A stretch of DNA of 64,000 bases. Origin: an uncultured Oscillospiraceae bacterium. Lineage in GTDB: Bacteria > Bacillota > Clostridia > Oscillospirales > Oscillospiraceae. The DNA lies in NCBI GenBank assembly GCA_910588135.1, contig CAJUOT010000001.1, forward strand, positions 50,273 to 114,272, written 5' to 3'. The notes beneath the pieces are model-generated. The model was not told the origin of the DNA. It made no database searches and was given only the letters and a program-made list of their open reading frames with translations. Shown piece after piece: positions 34,242-42,758 of the stretch (its first letter is position 1; each line of letters opens with the position of its first letter). A program made the position numbers and the translations under genes.

Positions 34242-36635
34242 GTGCTCTTTACGCCGCGCGTGATTTTCAAGTGCCCGCACATCAAGGGCGGCGGCGAAAA
34301 AGCCGCCGCCCACCTGGGCAACTACGTCAAATACGTGTCCACCCGGGAGGGCGTGGAGCGCGTTGATCCCGGTAAAGCTGTACTCCCCGCTACGGAGAAA
34401 CAGGCCAAGCTGGTGGAGCAGCTCCTCCGGGAGTTCCCGTCCAGCCGGGGGCTGTTCGAGTATGAGGACTACCAAGCCGCGCCCACACGGGGGAATGCCT
34501 CCGAGTTCATCACCCGCGCCATCGAGGACAACTACGAGAGCGTTGCGAAGCGGGAGAACTACGTGGACTACATCGCCAGCCGTCCCCGCGTCCAGCGCGT
34601 GGGCGCCCACGGTTTGTTCACTGCCGGTGATAGTCCGTTGGCGCTGTCCCAGGTGGCGGACGAGGTGGCGCGCCATCCCGGCGTGGTGTGGCTGCCGATT
34701 ATCTCCCTGCGGCGGGAGGACGCGGCACGGCTGGGCTTCGACAGCGCCGAACGCTGGCGCAAGCTGCTGTCCTCCCGCGCTATGGACATGGCGAAAGCCA
34801 TGAGGATCCCAGACGCACAATTCCGCTGGTACGCCGCGTTCCATGACGAGGGCCACCACCCCCATATACACATGGTGTGCTACAGCGCCGATGGTAAATC
34901 CGGGTTCCTCACCAAGCAGGGGATCGCGGAGGTTAAGTCCATGCTGGCAAAGGAGATTTTCGAGCAAGACCGCATTGCCATCTACCAGCGGCAGACTCAG
35001 CGGCGGGATGAGCTCACCAGGGACGCTGGGGAGGTCATGGCGCGGCTCGTCAGCGAGATGCAGACTGGGACGCTGGACAACCAGCGCATCGCACAGCTCA
35101 TGCTGGAGCTGGCTCAGCGTCTGCAAAAATGCTCCGGTAAAAAGCAGTACGGGTATCTGCCGCCAGGGGTGAAGTCTTTGGTAGACGAGGTCGTGAACGA
35201 GCTGGAGAGGGATCCCCGCATTGCCGCCGCCTACGACCTGTGGTACCGGGAGCGGGAGGAAGTGCTGCGGACGTACAAGGACGATCTCCCACAACGTGAC
35301 CCGCTCGTCCGGCAGAAAGTGTTCAAGCGGATCAAGAATATCGTCATTGAGGAAGCCATGCGGCTGGGCGATTTTGCGCCGCCCGATATCACTGCTCAGG
35401 TCGAGCCAGACGAATCGTCTGATGATGAGTCCGTGAGCGGGGTACTTGGTGCTGAATCTGCGGACGAGCCTACCGATACCGGGAAAGCCATCCCTCACAC
35501 CCAATGGACGCCCCAGTACCGCACCGCCCGTCAGCTGATGCAAGGCGATGGGGACAGCCCGCCTGATTTTGCGGCAGCGTTTGATCTGCTCACCAAGGAA
35601 GCTGATGCTGGCAATGCCCTGGCCATGGCCGACCTGGGTCGGATGTACGCAGACGGCCTGGGCCGGAAGCCTGACCCTGAACTGGCGCAGGAGTGGTACT
35701 CCAAGGCGCTGGCGGCGTTCTTGGAAACGGAGAAGGCCGCGCCGGACCGTTGTACTGAGTACCGCATCGGCAAACTGTACGCCGCGGGGCTGGGCACCGA
35801 GCAGGATCACGGGGAGGCCGCGCTGTGGCTGGAAAAGTCCGCCAACGCCGGTTACAAATACGCCCAGTACACCCTGGCTGGTCTGTACCGGGACGGCAAA
35901 GGTGTGGAACAGGATTATGCGGCGGCACGGGAGCTCTACGCCAAAGCGTCCACTTTCCCCTACGCCGCCTACGAGCTGGGGAAGCTGTACCGGGATGGGC
36001 TGGGCGGTGAGGCGGACGAAAAACGCGCCGCATGGTATTTTCGGCAGGCGTTCCTCGGGTTCCGGATCATGGCGGACAGCTCCCCGGACGACAGGCTCCA
36101 GTACCGCATTGGCTGGATGCTCCTCCACGGGGTGGGCGCCGAACAGGATGAAGCGGCGGCGCTGCCCTGGCTGAAAAAGGCGGCTGAGGGTGGGAACCCC
36201 TTTGCCAAATACCAGCTGGGAAAGCTCCTGCTCACAGGAGTGGAGGGGGTGCCCAAGGATGTGGATCGGGCATTGGAACTCCTTACGGAATGCGCCGAGG
36301 ACGGGAGCCAGTATGCCCAGTACACGCTGGGTAAGGCATACCTGCTGGGGAAGGACATCCCCCAGGATCAGGGACAGGCCGTCCACTGGCTGAAGATGTC
36401 CGCAGAGCAGGGCAACCAATACGCGAAATATTTTCTGAGCGGGGTGTACGGCTCCATCTTCTCCTCCACCGCCTCGCTCCTCTACCACGTGGGCCGCATT
36501 TTCCAGGAGCAGCGCCAGCCGCCCGTCGCTGGGATGCGGGTGGCGGTGGACAGCAAGCTCAGACGGAAAATCCGGGAGAAGAAGATCGCCATGGGCCACA
36601 AGCCGGACGACCACGAGGAGCAGACCATGGGCTGA
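34242..36635 (+). CDS. MobP-type relaxase fused to Sel1-like repeats
   Basis: Residues 200-215 hold the histidine cluster DEGHHPHIHMVCYS (His205, 206, 208, 210), the metal-binding motif of HUH relaxases; the N-terminus IFKCPHIKGG and ENYVDYIASRP fit MobP3-type proteins of Firmicute ICEs. The enzyme nicks oriT and pilots the strand. From about residue 440 to 740 there are eight or so Sel1-type repeats (for example YRIGKLYAAGLGTEQDHGEA) for protein contacts. The listed GTG start overlaps its own GGAGG; an ACG codon at 34251 has ideal spacing, so the true start is uncertain. The C-terminus ends in HEEQTMG. Confidence 0.9.
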   Translation: MLFTPRVIFKCPHIKGGGEKAAAHLGNYVKYVSTREGVERVDPGKAVLPATEKQAKLVEQLLREFPSSRGLFEYEDYQAAPTRGNASEFITRAIEDNYESVAKRENYVDYIASRPRVQRVGAHGLFTAGDSPLALSQVADEVARHPGVVWLPIISLRREDAARLGFDSAERWRKLLSSRAMDMAKAMRIPDAQFRWYAAFHDEGHHPHIHMVCYSADGKSGFLTKQGIAEVKSMLAKEIFEQDRIAIYQRQTQRRDELTRDAGEVMARLVSEMQTGTLDNQRIAQLMLELAQRLQKCSGKKQYGYLPPGVKSLVDEVVNELERDPRIAAAYDLWYREREEVLRTYKDDLPQRDPLVRQKVFKRIKNIVIEEAMRLGDFAPPDITAQVEPDESSDDESVSGVLGAESADEPTDTGKAIPHTQWTPQYRTARQLMQGDGDSPPDFAAAFDLLTKEADAGNALAMADLGRMYADGLGRKPDPELAQEWYSKALAAFLETEKAAPDRCTEYRIGKLYAAGLGTEQDHGEAALWLEKSANAGYKYAQYTLAGLYRDGKGVEQDYAAARELYAKASTFPYAAYELGKLYRDGLGGEADEKRAAWYFRQAFLGFRIMADSSPDDRLQYRIGWMLLHGVGAEQDEAAALPWLKKAAEGGNPFAKYQLGKLLLTGVEGVPKDVDRALELLTECAEDGSQYAQYTLGKAYLLGKDIPQDQGQAVHWLKMSAEQGNQYAKYFLSGVYGSIFSSTASLLYHVGRIFQEQRQPPVAGMRVAVDSKLRRKIREKKIAMGHKPDDHEEQTMG

Positions 36636-36641
36636 CCACTA

Positions 36642-36992
36642 TCACGCCCGCAGAACCTTCTCCATGGGCTTCCCTCTGGCCAGCTCGTCCACCAGTTTGT
36701 CCAGGTAACGGGCCTCCCGCATCAGCGGGTCGGCCACCTCCTCCACCCGGACGCCGCACACCACGCCGCGGATCAGCGCCCGATTTGGATTGGGGCGGGG
36801 CGCCTGACGGAAGAAATCGCCGTAGCTGAGTTCCGAGCCCAGCAGGCTGTCCAGCTCCGCCTGGGTGTACCCCGTCAGCCAGCAGGTCACGGCGTCTACC
36901 TCGGCCCGGGTGCGGCCCTTTTTTTCAGCCTTGCTCACCAGCAGGCCGTATACCTTCGCAAAATCCATCTGGAACACCTTAGCTTCCGCCAT
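36642..36992 (-). CDS. DUF2200 family protein
   Basis: ATG at 36992 has AGAGGTGG upstream, better than the GTG 9 bp earlier. The 116-residue product ([74 protein letters not shown]) matches DUF2200 along its length; the family is common in bacterial chromosomes and of unknown function. It runs opposite to the conjugation genes and meets the relaxase stop with 6 bp between, so it is probably a cargo or inserted gene. Confidence 0.85.
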   Translation of the reverse strand: MAEAKVFQMDFAKVYGLLVSKAEKKGRTRAEVDAVTCWLTGYTQAELDSLLGSELSYGDFFRQAPRPNPNRALIRGVVCGVRVEEVADPLMREARYLDKLVDELARGKPMEKVLRA

Positions 36993-37055
36993 CGTATCCA
37001 CCTCTCCGTTTCCCAGCCAGTCACGGCTGGTATATTTTCTCCAATTCTGAAATGA

Positions 37056-37316
37056 TCAGCTGAACATCCCCGCCACCTGTTCCGGCGCATGATACAGACC
37101 TTGAAACAGCCGCTCCAAGTTTTCCTCGAAATGGGCAGGCAGCAACGGGCCCCACTCCCGGCAGTAGAGATACACATCATAGTTGGAAACTTGGTCAAAG
37201 TGTTCCCCGGCGCGGGAACCGCCCAGAGCAAGGGCCTCCGCCCCGTCCAGCGCACACAGTCCTTCAAACAGCTTGTCAACCACAGTAAAGCACCGCCTTG
37301 TTGTTTGAATACTCAA
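37056..37316 (-). pseudogene. Truncated nucleotidyltransferase-fold protein
   Basis: The 86-residue frame contains ALALGGSRAGEHFDQVSNYD, the GGSxxG...DxD motif of nucleotidyltransferase superfamily enzymes, followed by VYLYCREWGP. Full-length relatives are about 250-300 residues; here the frame stops after EQVAGMFS and continues in no frame. It is best read as a remnant or a minimal domain. It lies upstream of the reverse-strand DUF2200 gene and may once have been in an operon with it. Confidence 0.6.
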
Positions 37317-37366
37317 TCATTTTACCATCTTTTCTATCGGAAATCAATTCCGCAGGAGATGCCCCG

Positions 37367-38290
37367 ATGCCCTACATCCATTTCACAGAAGAACAAAAGC
37401 GCCAGGCCAACGCAGTGGGCTTGGTAGAACTTCTCCGCTACAAAGGGGAGCCCCTGATCCGTTCCGGGCCGGAGTACCGTTTAGGCAGCAACCACAGCGT
37501 CACCGTCCGGGGCAACAAGTGGTACGACCATGCTGCCGAGAAGGGCGGCGGGCCCGTGACTTTCCTCAAGGAATTTTACGGGATGAATTACCAGGAGGCG
37601 GTGCTGACTCTGCTGGACAGGGACGTCAGTGAGCTGTGCCCCCAGGCAGCCGCGCCCCGGGAAAAAGTGAAAAAACCCTTCGAGCTGCCACCCGCCAATC
37701 AAGATAACCGGCGGGTGTTTGCCTATCTCCTCAAGCACCGCCATCTGGATCGGGAGGTGCTCACCACATTCGTCCGGCTGGGGCTGGTTTACGAGGATCA
37801 GAAATATCACAACGCAGTGTTTGTGGGCATGGACAAGGACGGCATTCCCCGCCATGCCCACAAGCGAAGCACCAACAGCCAGGGGAAATCCTTCCGCATG
37901 ACCGTGGAGGGCAGTGATTTCCGCTACGCCTTCAACTGGCCGGGCACCAGCGGACACCTGCTGGTATTCGAGGCGCCCATTGATATGCTGTCGTTTATCT
38001 CCAAGTTCCACGACAGCGACTGGGCCAGACACAGCTATGTGGCCCTGTGCGGTACCTCCTCCCAGCCCCTGCTGGGGATGCTGGAGCGGTACCCCAATAT
38101 TGAGAATGTCCTCCTGTGTCTGGACAACGATGAAGCGGGGCAGCTTGCCACCCGCAGGCTGGCGAAGGTGGTGCGGGACAAGGGGCTGACAGTGGGCGCG
38201 CGGGTGCCGGTTCTCAAGGACTGGAATAAGGATTTGTGCGCGAATTTTGAACAGGAACAGGAGGTTCAGCATGAACAGAAACTTTCATGA
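37367..38290 (+). CDS. DUF3991/Toprim primase-like protein
   Basis: ATG preceded by CAGGAGATGCCCC. The N-terminal 100 residues (AVGLVELLRYKGEPLIRSGP, KWYDHAAEKGGGPVTFLKEF) are a DUF3991-type zinc-finger-like primase region; the C-terminal Toprim fold has LLVFEAPIDMLSF and VLLCLDNDEAGQLATRRLA with its DxD motif. Such proteins act in replication or priming of transferred DNA in ICEs. It lies directly before VirD4. Confidence 0.88.
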   Translation: MPYIHFTEEQKRQANAVGLVELLRYKGEPLIRSGPEYRLGSNHSVTVRGNKWYDHAAEKGGGPVTFLKEFYGMNYQEAVLTLLDRDVSELCPQAAAPREKVKKPFELPPANQDNRRVFAYLLKHRHLDREVLTTFVRLGLVYEDQKYHNAVFVGMDKDGIPRHAHKRSTNSQGKSFRMTVEGSDFRYAFNWPGTSGHLLVFEAPIDMLSFISKFHDSDWARHSYVALCGTSSQPLLGMLERYPNIENVLLCLDNDEAGQLATRRLAKVVRDKGLTVGARVPVLKDWNKDLCANFEQEQEVQHEQKLS

Positions 38291-38305
38291 AAGGCAGGGA
38301 TCACA

Positions 38306-40162
38306 ATGCCCCAACAACTCATTATCCTGATCGTCGCCGCTTTGGCCCTGCTGGTCATTGGCGGCGTCTCTTTTTTGTCCGGGCGGGGGTCGCTGGACAG
38401 CATCAAGTCCAAGCCCGTGGGCGACGGCCAGCACGGCACCGCCCGCTGGGCCACCCCTGCCGAGATCGGCAAAACCTTCGCCCGCATCCCCTTCCAGCCA
38501 GTACAGTGGCGGCAGGGCAAAGAGCTGCCCAAGGCCCAGGGGCTGGTGCTGGGCTCCCAGGGAAAGAAGGGCAAAATCATCGCGCTGGTAGACCAAGACG
38601 ACATCCACTGCCTGATGATCGGCGCGTCCGGCGTGGGCAAGACGGCGTTCTTCCTGTACCCCAATCTGGAGTACGCCTGTGCCTGTGGGATGAGCTTCCT
38701 GGCGCTGGACACCAAGGGGGACCTGGCCCGGAACTACGGGGCTATCGCACAAAATTGCTACGGCTACGCGGTGTCGGTGATCGACCTGCGCAACCCCACC
38801 CGCTCGGACGGGTTCAACTTCCTGACGCTGGTGAATACATACATGGACCAGGCGGTGGCCCATCCGGACGATTTGGCGGCCCGGGCCAAGGCAGAGAAGT
38901 ACGCCAAGATCCTCTCCAAGACCATCATCAGCCCGGACGGGGACAGCGGTAGCTATGGGCAGAACGCCTTTTTCTACGACTCCGCTGAGGGACTCCTCAC
39001 CGCTGTGATTCTTCTGCTGGCGGAGTTTCTGCCGCCCCGGGAGATCGACGGCCAGCACCGAGAGCGCCGCCATATCGTGTCGGTGTTCAAGCTGGTGCAG
39101 GATCTGCTGGAACCATCCGGCACCAAGGGCAAGAGCTGTTTCCAAGTGCTGATGGGCCGTCTTCCGTCCGATCATAAGGCCCGGTGGTTCGCGGGGGCAG
39201 CGCTGAACACCTCGGAACAGGCCATGGCCTCGGTGCTGTCCACCGTACTGTCCCGGCTGAACGCATTCCTGGACACGGAGCTGGAGCAGACCATCTGCTT
39301 CGACAGCCCGCTGGATGCCGAGACCTTTGCCAGCCGCAAATCCGCCATCTTCCTGATCCTCCCCGAGGAGGATCAGACGAAGAATTTCATGGCGGGATTA
39401 ATGATCCAGAACTTGGCGCGGGAGCTGTTCTCCGTGGCGGACGAGAACGGCGGCAAACTGAAGAACCGGGTGGTGCTGTTCTGTGACGAGCTGGGCACCA
39501 TGCCGCCCTTCGACATCCTCCCGTTGTTCAGCGCGGGCCGCTCCCGCCGATTGACCCTGGTGCCCATCATCCAGAGCCTCGCCCAGTTGGAGAAGAATTA
39601 CGGCAAGGAAGGCTCTGAGATCATCCAGGACAACGTGCAGGACACCATCTTCGGCGGTTTCGCACCCAACAGCCAGACCGCCGATGTGCTGTCAAAGGCA
39701 CTGGGCAGCTACACGGTACAGTCCGGGTACATCAGCCGGAGCAAAGGGGAAAACACCCAGACCCTCCAAATGGGGGAGCGCCCTTTGATGACCCCGGACG
39801 AGCTGAAGTCCATCCCCAAAGGGGAGTTCGTAGTGATGAAAACCGGCTCCCACCCTATGAAAACCCGGCTGCGGCTGTTTTTGGACTGGGGGATCACCTT
39901 TGGGGAGCCCTATCAGACGCCGGAGCATGGGCAGCGGAGGGTATACTACGCTGGACGGCAGGAGCTGGAGCAGGCGATTCAAAACAGGTTTTGGTTGGTG
40001 TCCCCGGAAGCGGAAGAAAAAGTCCGTCCCCCGCGGGAGGGACGGACTGGTCAGAAGAACGATAGGCATGACCAACGGGAGAAAGAGGCGGGCCAGCCGC
40101 TGGCAATCATCCCTGACAATATGAAAAAGCAGGATGGGCCTCCGCCTGGGAAAGGAGGATGA
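38306..40162 (+). CDS. VirD4/TraG-family type IV coupling protein
   Basis: A single N-terminal membrane helix (LIILIVAALALLVIGGVSFL) precedes the ATPase. Walker A GASGVGKT is at residues 106-113, Walker B VLFCDELGTMP with Asp394-Glu395, and conserved blocks DTKGDLARNY and QSLAQLEKNYGKEG follow. This protein recruits the relaxase-DNA complex, and possibly other proteins with the right C-terminal signal, to the channel. The last 70 residues are charged and probably variable. Confidence 0.95.
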   Translation: MPQQLIILIVAALALLVIGGVSFLSGRGSLDSIKSKPVGDGQHGTARWATPAEIGKTFARIPFQPVQWRQGKELPKAQGLVLGSQGKKGKIIALVDQDDIHCLMIGASGVGKTAFFLYPNLEYACACGMSFLALDTKGDLARNYGAIAQNCYGYAVSVIDLRNPTRSDGFNFLTLVNTYMDQAVAHPDDLAARAKAEKYAKILSKTIISPDGDSGSYGQNAFFYDSAEGLLTAVILLLAEFLPPREIDGQHRERRHIVSVFKLVQDLLEPSGTKGKSCFQVLMGRLPSDHKARWFAGAALNTSEQAMASVLSTVLSRLNAFLDTELEQTICFDSPLDAETFASRKSAIFLILPEEDQTKNFMAGLMIQNLARELFSVADENGGKLKNRVVLFCDELGTMPPFDILPLFSAGRSRRLTLVPIIQSLAQLEKNYGKEGSEIIQDNVQDTIFGGFAPNSQTADVLSKALGSYTVQSGYISRSKGENTQTLQMGERPLMTPDELKSIPKGEFVVMKTGSHPMKTRLRLFLDWGITFGEPYQTPEHGQRRVYYAGRQELEQAIQNRFWLVSPEAEEKVRPPREGRTGQKNDRHDQREKEAGQPLAIIPDNMKKQDGPPPGKGG

Positions 40163-40166
40163 TACT

Positions 40167-40424
40167 TTGGCCTATTACGATTCCATCTACCAGGACACCG
40201 AGCTGGGCCCGCGGGCAAAGGCGGTGTACATTTACCTCAAAGACCACGCCAACAAAGAGGGCACCTGCTGGCCGGGGATCAAGACCATCGCGGCAGGGGT
40301 GAGCCTGTCCCGCTCGACGGTGAAGCGGGCGCTGGATGATTTGGTAAAGGCGGGGCTGGTGGTAAAGACCAGCCGCTGGCGGGAAAATGGGAGCCTGTCC
40401 TCCAACTTATACCAAATTAAGTAA
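40167..40424 (+). CDS. Helix-turn-helix protein, 85 aa
   Basis: TTG at 40167 with AAAGGAGG upstream; the open frame extends further, but without a good site. The sequence (DTELGPRAKAVYIYLKDHAN, CWPGIKTIAAGVSLSRSTVK, RALDDLVKAGLVVKTSRWRE) is the N-terminal winged-helix of replication-initiator or GntR-like HTH_36 proteins. It follows VirD4 directly and may regulate or start replication of the element. Confidence 0.8.
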   Translation: MAYYDSIYQDTELGPRAKAVYIYLKDHANKEGTCWPGIKTIAAGVSLSRSTVKRALDDLVKAGLVVKTSRWRENGSLSSNLYQIK

Positions 40425-40650
40425 TGCCGTGCAGAAAGAACTCGACACACTGCTTGCAGCTCTGATAGTCAAGCTCTGGATATGCCCCAAAATAGTCCGG
40501 GCACAGTTCGGCTCCATATAACGCGGCCAATGGTAAACCCAGGCTGGGACGCCCTCCAGCCTGCAGCCCATGGCGCGGGCCTCCTGGGTGATGGGCACAC
40601 CCTCCAACACGGCGTAATACTCCCCGCCCTTCTCTGCCCGGAAATCATTA
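40424..40650 (-). pseudogene. Probable degraded small gene
   Basis: On the minus strand, one frame encodes EYYAVLEGVPITQEARAMGC and PAWVYHWPRYMEPNC, then a different frame encodes ALYGAELCPDYFGAYPELDY and QSCKQCVEFFLHGIT before a stop. The two pieces look like one small protein with a frameshift between them. No family is recognised. The DinB promoter lies just beyond its 5' end. Confidence 0.3.
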
Positions 40651-40654
40651 CCGC

Positions 40655-40683
40655 TTGTCCATTGAAAACTCTTGTTCTATAAT
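40655..40683 (+). promoter_or_regulatory. SOS-type promoter with DinR/LexA box for the Y-family polymerase
   Basis: TTGTCC (40655-40660), 17 bp, TATAAT (40678-40683). The spacer holds AAACTCTTGTTC (40666-40677), one base off the Gram-positive DinR/LexA core GAACnnnnGTTC. It sits 35 bp before the ATG of the polymerase gene. Confidence 0.6.
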
Positions 40684-40718
40684 ACTGTTGTTCGCAATCG
40701 GGTGAGGGAGATGGTTAC

Positions 40719-41966
40719 ATGGCGCGCAATATACTCCACGTGGATATGAACTGCTTTTATGCGGCGGTGGAAATGCAGCGCCGCCCGGAGCTGCGCGGGA
40801 AGCCCGTGGCGGTGTGCGGCAGCCAGGAGGAGCGCCATGGCATCGTCCTGACCGCCAACTATATCGCCAAGCCCATGGGGGTAAAGACCGGCATGGCCAT
40901 TTGGCAGGCGAAGCAGTGCTGTCCTGACCTGGTGGTACTCCCTCCAGATATGGGGGAGTATGTCCGTATCAGCAGGCTGGCCCGGGAAATCTATGAGGAC
41001 TACACCGATCAAGTAGAGCCCTTCGGCCTGGATGAAAGCTGGCTGGACATAACAGGCAGCGTGGGGCTGTTCGGTTCCCCAATGGTCATAGCGCGGGAGA
41101 TCAGCAGCCGCATCAAGTTCGAGTTGGGCATCACCGCCAGCATCGGTGTGGCCGGGAACAAGATCACCGCGAAGCTGGGCAGCGACTACAAGAAGCCGGA
41201 CGCCATTACCCGCATTGAGGCGGACAATTACAAGGAGATCGCCTATCCTCTGCCGGTGGGTGACCTGCTGTATGTCGGCCCTGCCACGGAACGGAAGCTG
41301 CACAGCCTTGGCGTCTATACCATAGGCCAACTGGCCCAGTGCCCGGTGAGCTGCCTGACCTATAAACTGGGCAAGATGGGCGCTGTCCTCCACACGTTCG
41401 CCAATGGAAAGGATCCCTCCCCGGTGAAGCGCGCCGACTACGCCGCCACCGTCAAATCCGTGGGCAACAGCGCCACCACACCCCGTGATTTGGCGTGCGA
41501 TGAGGACATCCGCGTGATGCTGTATCTGCTGGCAGAGAGCGTAGCCACCCGGATGCGGGAGCTGGCCGCCCGGTGCATGGTGGTGGAGCTGTACGTCCGG
41601 GACACCGGGCTGGCCTCCTTCACCCGCCAGAGGAAGCTGGCTGTGCCCACCTGCTCCAGCGCGGAACTTGCCCAAGTGGCCTTTGAACTGTTCCGGGTAA
41701 ACTACCACTGGGGAAAGCCTGTACGAAGTATCGGTATCCGTGGTGCGGAGCTGGTGGAGGCGGAGGCCGGGGTGCAGACTTCACTTTTAGACAACGATGC
41801 GAAACGGGAAAAGTGGGAGCGGATCGACGCCGCCATGGATCACCTGCGCCAGCGGTACGGCTATATGAGCATACGGCGGGCGGTGACCTGCGCCGATCCG
41901 CAGCTTGGAAAGATCAACCCCAGGGATGACCACACGGTCCATCCCGTAGGTTACTTTGGAGGGTGA
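40719..41966 (+). CDS. Y-family DNA polymerase (DinB/UmuC-like)
   Basis: Starts ILHVDMNCFYAAVE, the first catalytic acidic motif (Asp9), with the YxxDE-type GLDESWLDIT block near residue 105 and SIGVAGNKITAKLGSDYKKP of the palm/thumb; the C-terminal little finger ends with VQTSLLDND, a beta-clamp-binding motif. The enzyme carries out translesion synthesis. With its DinR-like box it is probably damage-inducible, as are many UmuC homologues carried by ICEs. It overlaps nothing but is followed within 3 bp by a small partner gene. Confidence 0.92.
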   Translation: MARNILHVDMNCFYAAVEMQRRPELRGKPVAVCGSQEERHGIVLTANYIAKPMGVKTGMAIWQAKQCCPDLVVLPPDMGEYVRISRLAREIYEDYTDQVEPFGLDESWLDITGSVGLFGSPMVIAREISSRIKFELGITASIGVAGNKITAKLGSDYKKPDAITRIEADNYKEIAYPLPVGDLLYVGPATERKLHSLGVYTIGQLAQCPVSCLTYKLGKMGAVLHTFANGKDPSPVKRADYAATVKSVGNSATTPRDLACDEDIRVMLYLLAESVATRMRELAARCMVVELYVRDTGLASFTRQRKLAVPTCSSAELAQVAFELFRVNYHWGKPVRSIGIRGAELVEAEAGVQTSLLDNDAKREKWERIDAAMDHLRQRYGYMSIRRAVTCADPQLGKINPRDDHTVHPVGYFGG

Positions 41967-41968
41967 GC

Positions 41969-42247
41969 ATGGATCCGGCAAAACGCGAAAAGAGATATGT
42001 GCAGGTAGTGGTGCGCTTCGATACGGACGGGCAGCTCCGGCCATTGGAAATCGAATTCGATGAAAAACACAAGTATCCTGTGGACAGGGTGCTGGACGTG
42101 TGCCGGGCCGCCTGTCAGACTGTGGGCGGCGTTGGAGTGCGCTACACTGTTCGGATACAGGGGCAGGAGCGGTACTTGTGGCTGGAAAAGGGACGGTGGT
42201 TTGTGGAGGCATTGCAAGGCCAGTTAAGGCAGACAGGCGGAGCATAG
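41969..42247 (+). CDS. Small partner of the Y-family polymerase, 92 aa
   Basis: ATG at 41969 with TTTGGAGGG upstream, 3 bp after the polymerase stop. The product (MDPAKREKRYVQVVVRFDTD, RYTVRIQGQERYLWLEKGRW) resembles the small beta-rich proteins that often follow umuC in Firmicutes and ICEs. It ends near a symmetrical terminator. Function unknown; a polymerase accessory role is inferred from position. Confidence 0.65.
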   Translation: MDPAKREKRYVQVVVRFDTDGQLRPLEIEFDEKHKYPVDRVLDVCRAACQTVGGVGVRYTVRIQGQERYLWLEKGRWFVEALQGQLRQTGGA

Positions 42248-42271
42248 AAATTGAGATTGCGTAAGCAAAAG

Positions 42272-42299
42272 GACAGTCCCGCCGCGCGGCGGGACTGTC
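42272..42299. terminator. Bidirectional hairpin between polymerase operon and XRE gene
   Basis: GACAGTCCCGCCGC is followed immediately by its complement GCGGCGGGACTGTC. T-runs are short in the forward direction (ACTCTTT) and AAAA-rich on the other strand side, so it may serve both convergent genes. Confidence 0.7.
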
Positions 42300-42546
42300 A
42301 CTCTTTCGGGTCAAGCCCTGTGAAAAAGTCATCGTAGGTACACCCGTAAATCTTCCGCAGTTCAATCAGCACGCTTGCCCGGATATTTAGCTGGCCCGCC
42401 TCGTATTTTGCATACGTTGTCCGACCGATATCACAGGAGCGCCGCTGCAGCTCCGCGCACAATTTCTCCTGGGAGATGTGGTGTGCCTCCCGGAGCCGCC
42501 TCAAATTGTCGCCCATATTCCTGTCACGCCTGATTTTTTGCTCCAT
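42298..42546 (-). CDS. XRE-family helix-turn-helix repressor
   Basis: ATG at 42546 with a GTGGAG-type site; the frame reaches upstream but would then include the ACCAATATTGGT palindrome. The domain (GDNLRRLREAHHISQEKLCA, TTYAKYEAGQLNIRASVLIE) is an XRE HTH, and the C-terminus is short. It faces the DUF6465 gene across a shared intergenic region with repeated half-sites, so it probably represses its own and possibly the divergent gene. Confidence 0.8.
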   Translation of the reverse strand: MEQKIRRDRNMGDNLRRLREAHHISQEKLCAELQRRSCDIGRTTYAKYEAGQLNIRASVLIELRKIYGCTYDDFFTGLDPKE

Positions 42547-42571
42547 ATCCGCTGACTCCACATAATTTCTG

Positions 42572-42640
42572 ACCAATATTGGTTGCAATTATGATTAGTT
42601 TATGATATGCTAAGCAAAAATATTGTCCGCGATATTGGTC
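42572..42640. promoter_or_regulatory. Operator region of the XRE repressor
   Basis: The 12-bp palindrome ACCAATATTGGT (42572-42583) and a second GATATTGGTC (42631-42640) share the half-site ATATTGGT. Both lie between the divergent XRE and DUF6465 genes. Confidence 0.5.
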
Positions 42641-42758
42641 AGCAGCAAAATTTCATCTGCCGGCGCGACATAACAGCAGGGAAAATTTGCAATCCTTTCT
42701 TGTGCGGATTATAATCAGTTTGTAGAGTTTCATATTTCATTATTGGAGGGAAATCACG

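Noticed and set aside
38271..38330. Nineteen-codon frame between the primase-like gene and VirD4
   Set aside because: No separate RBS beyond that of VirD4 and no recognisable feature.
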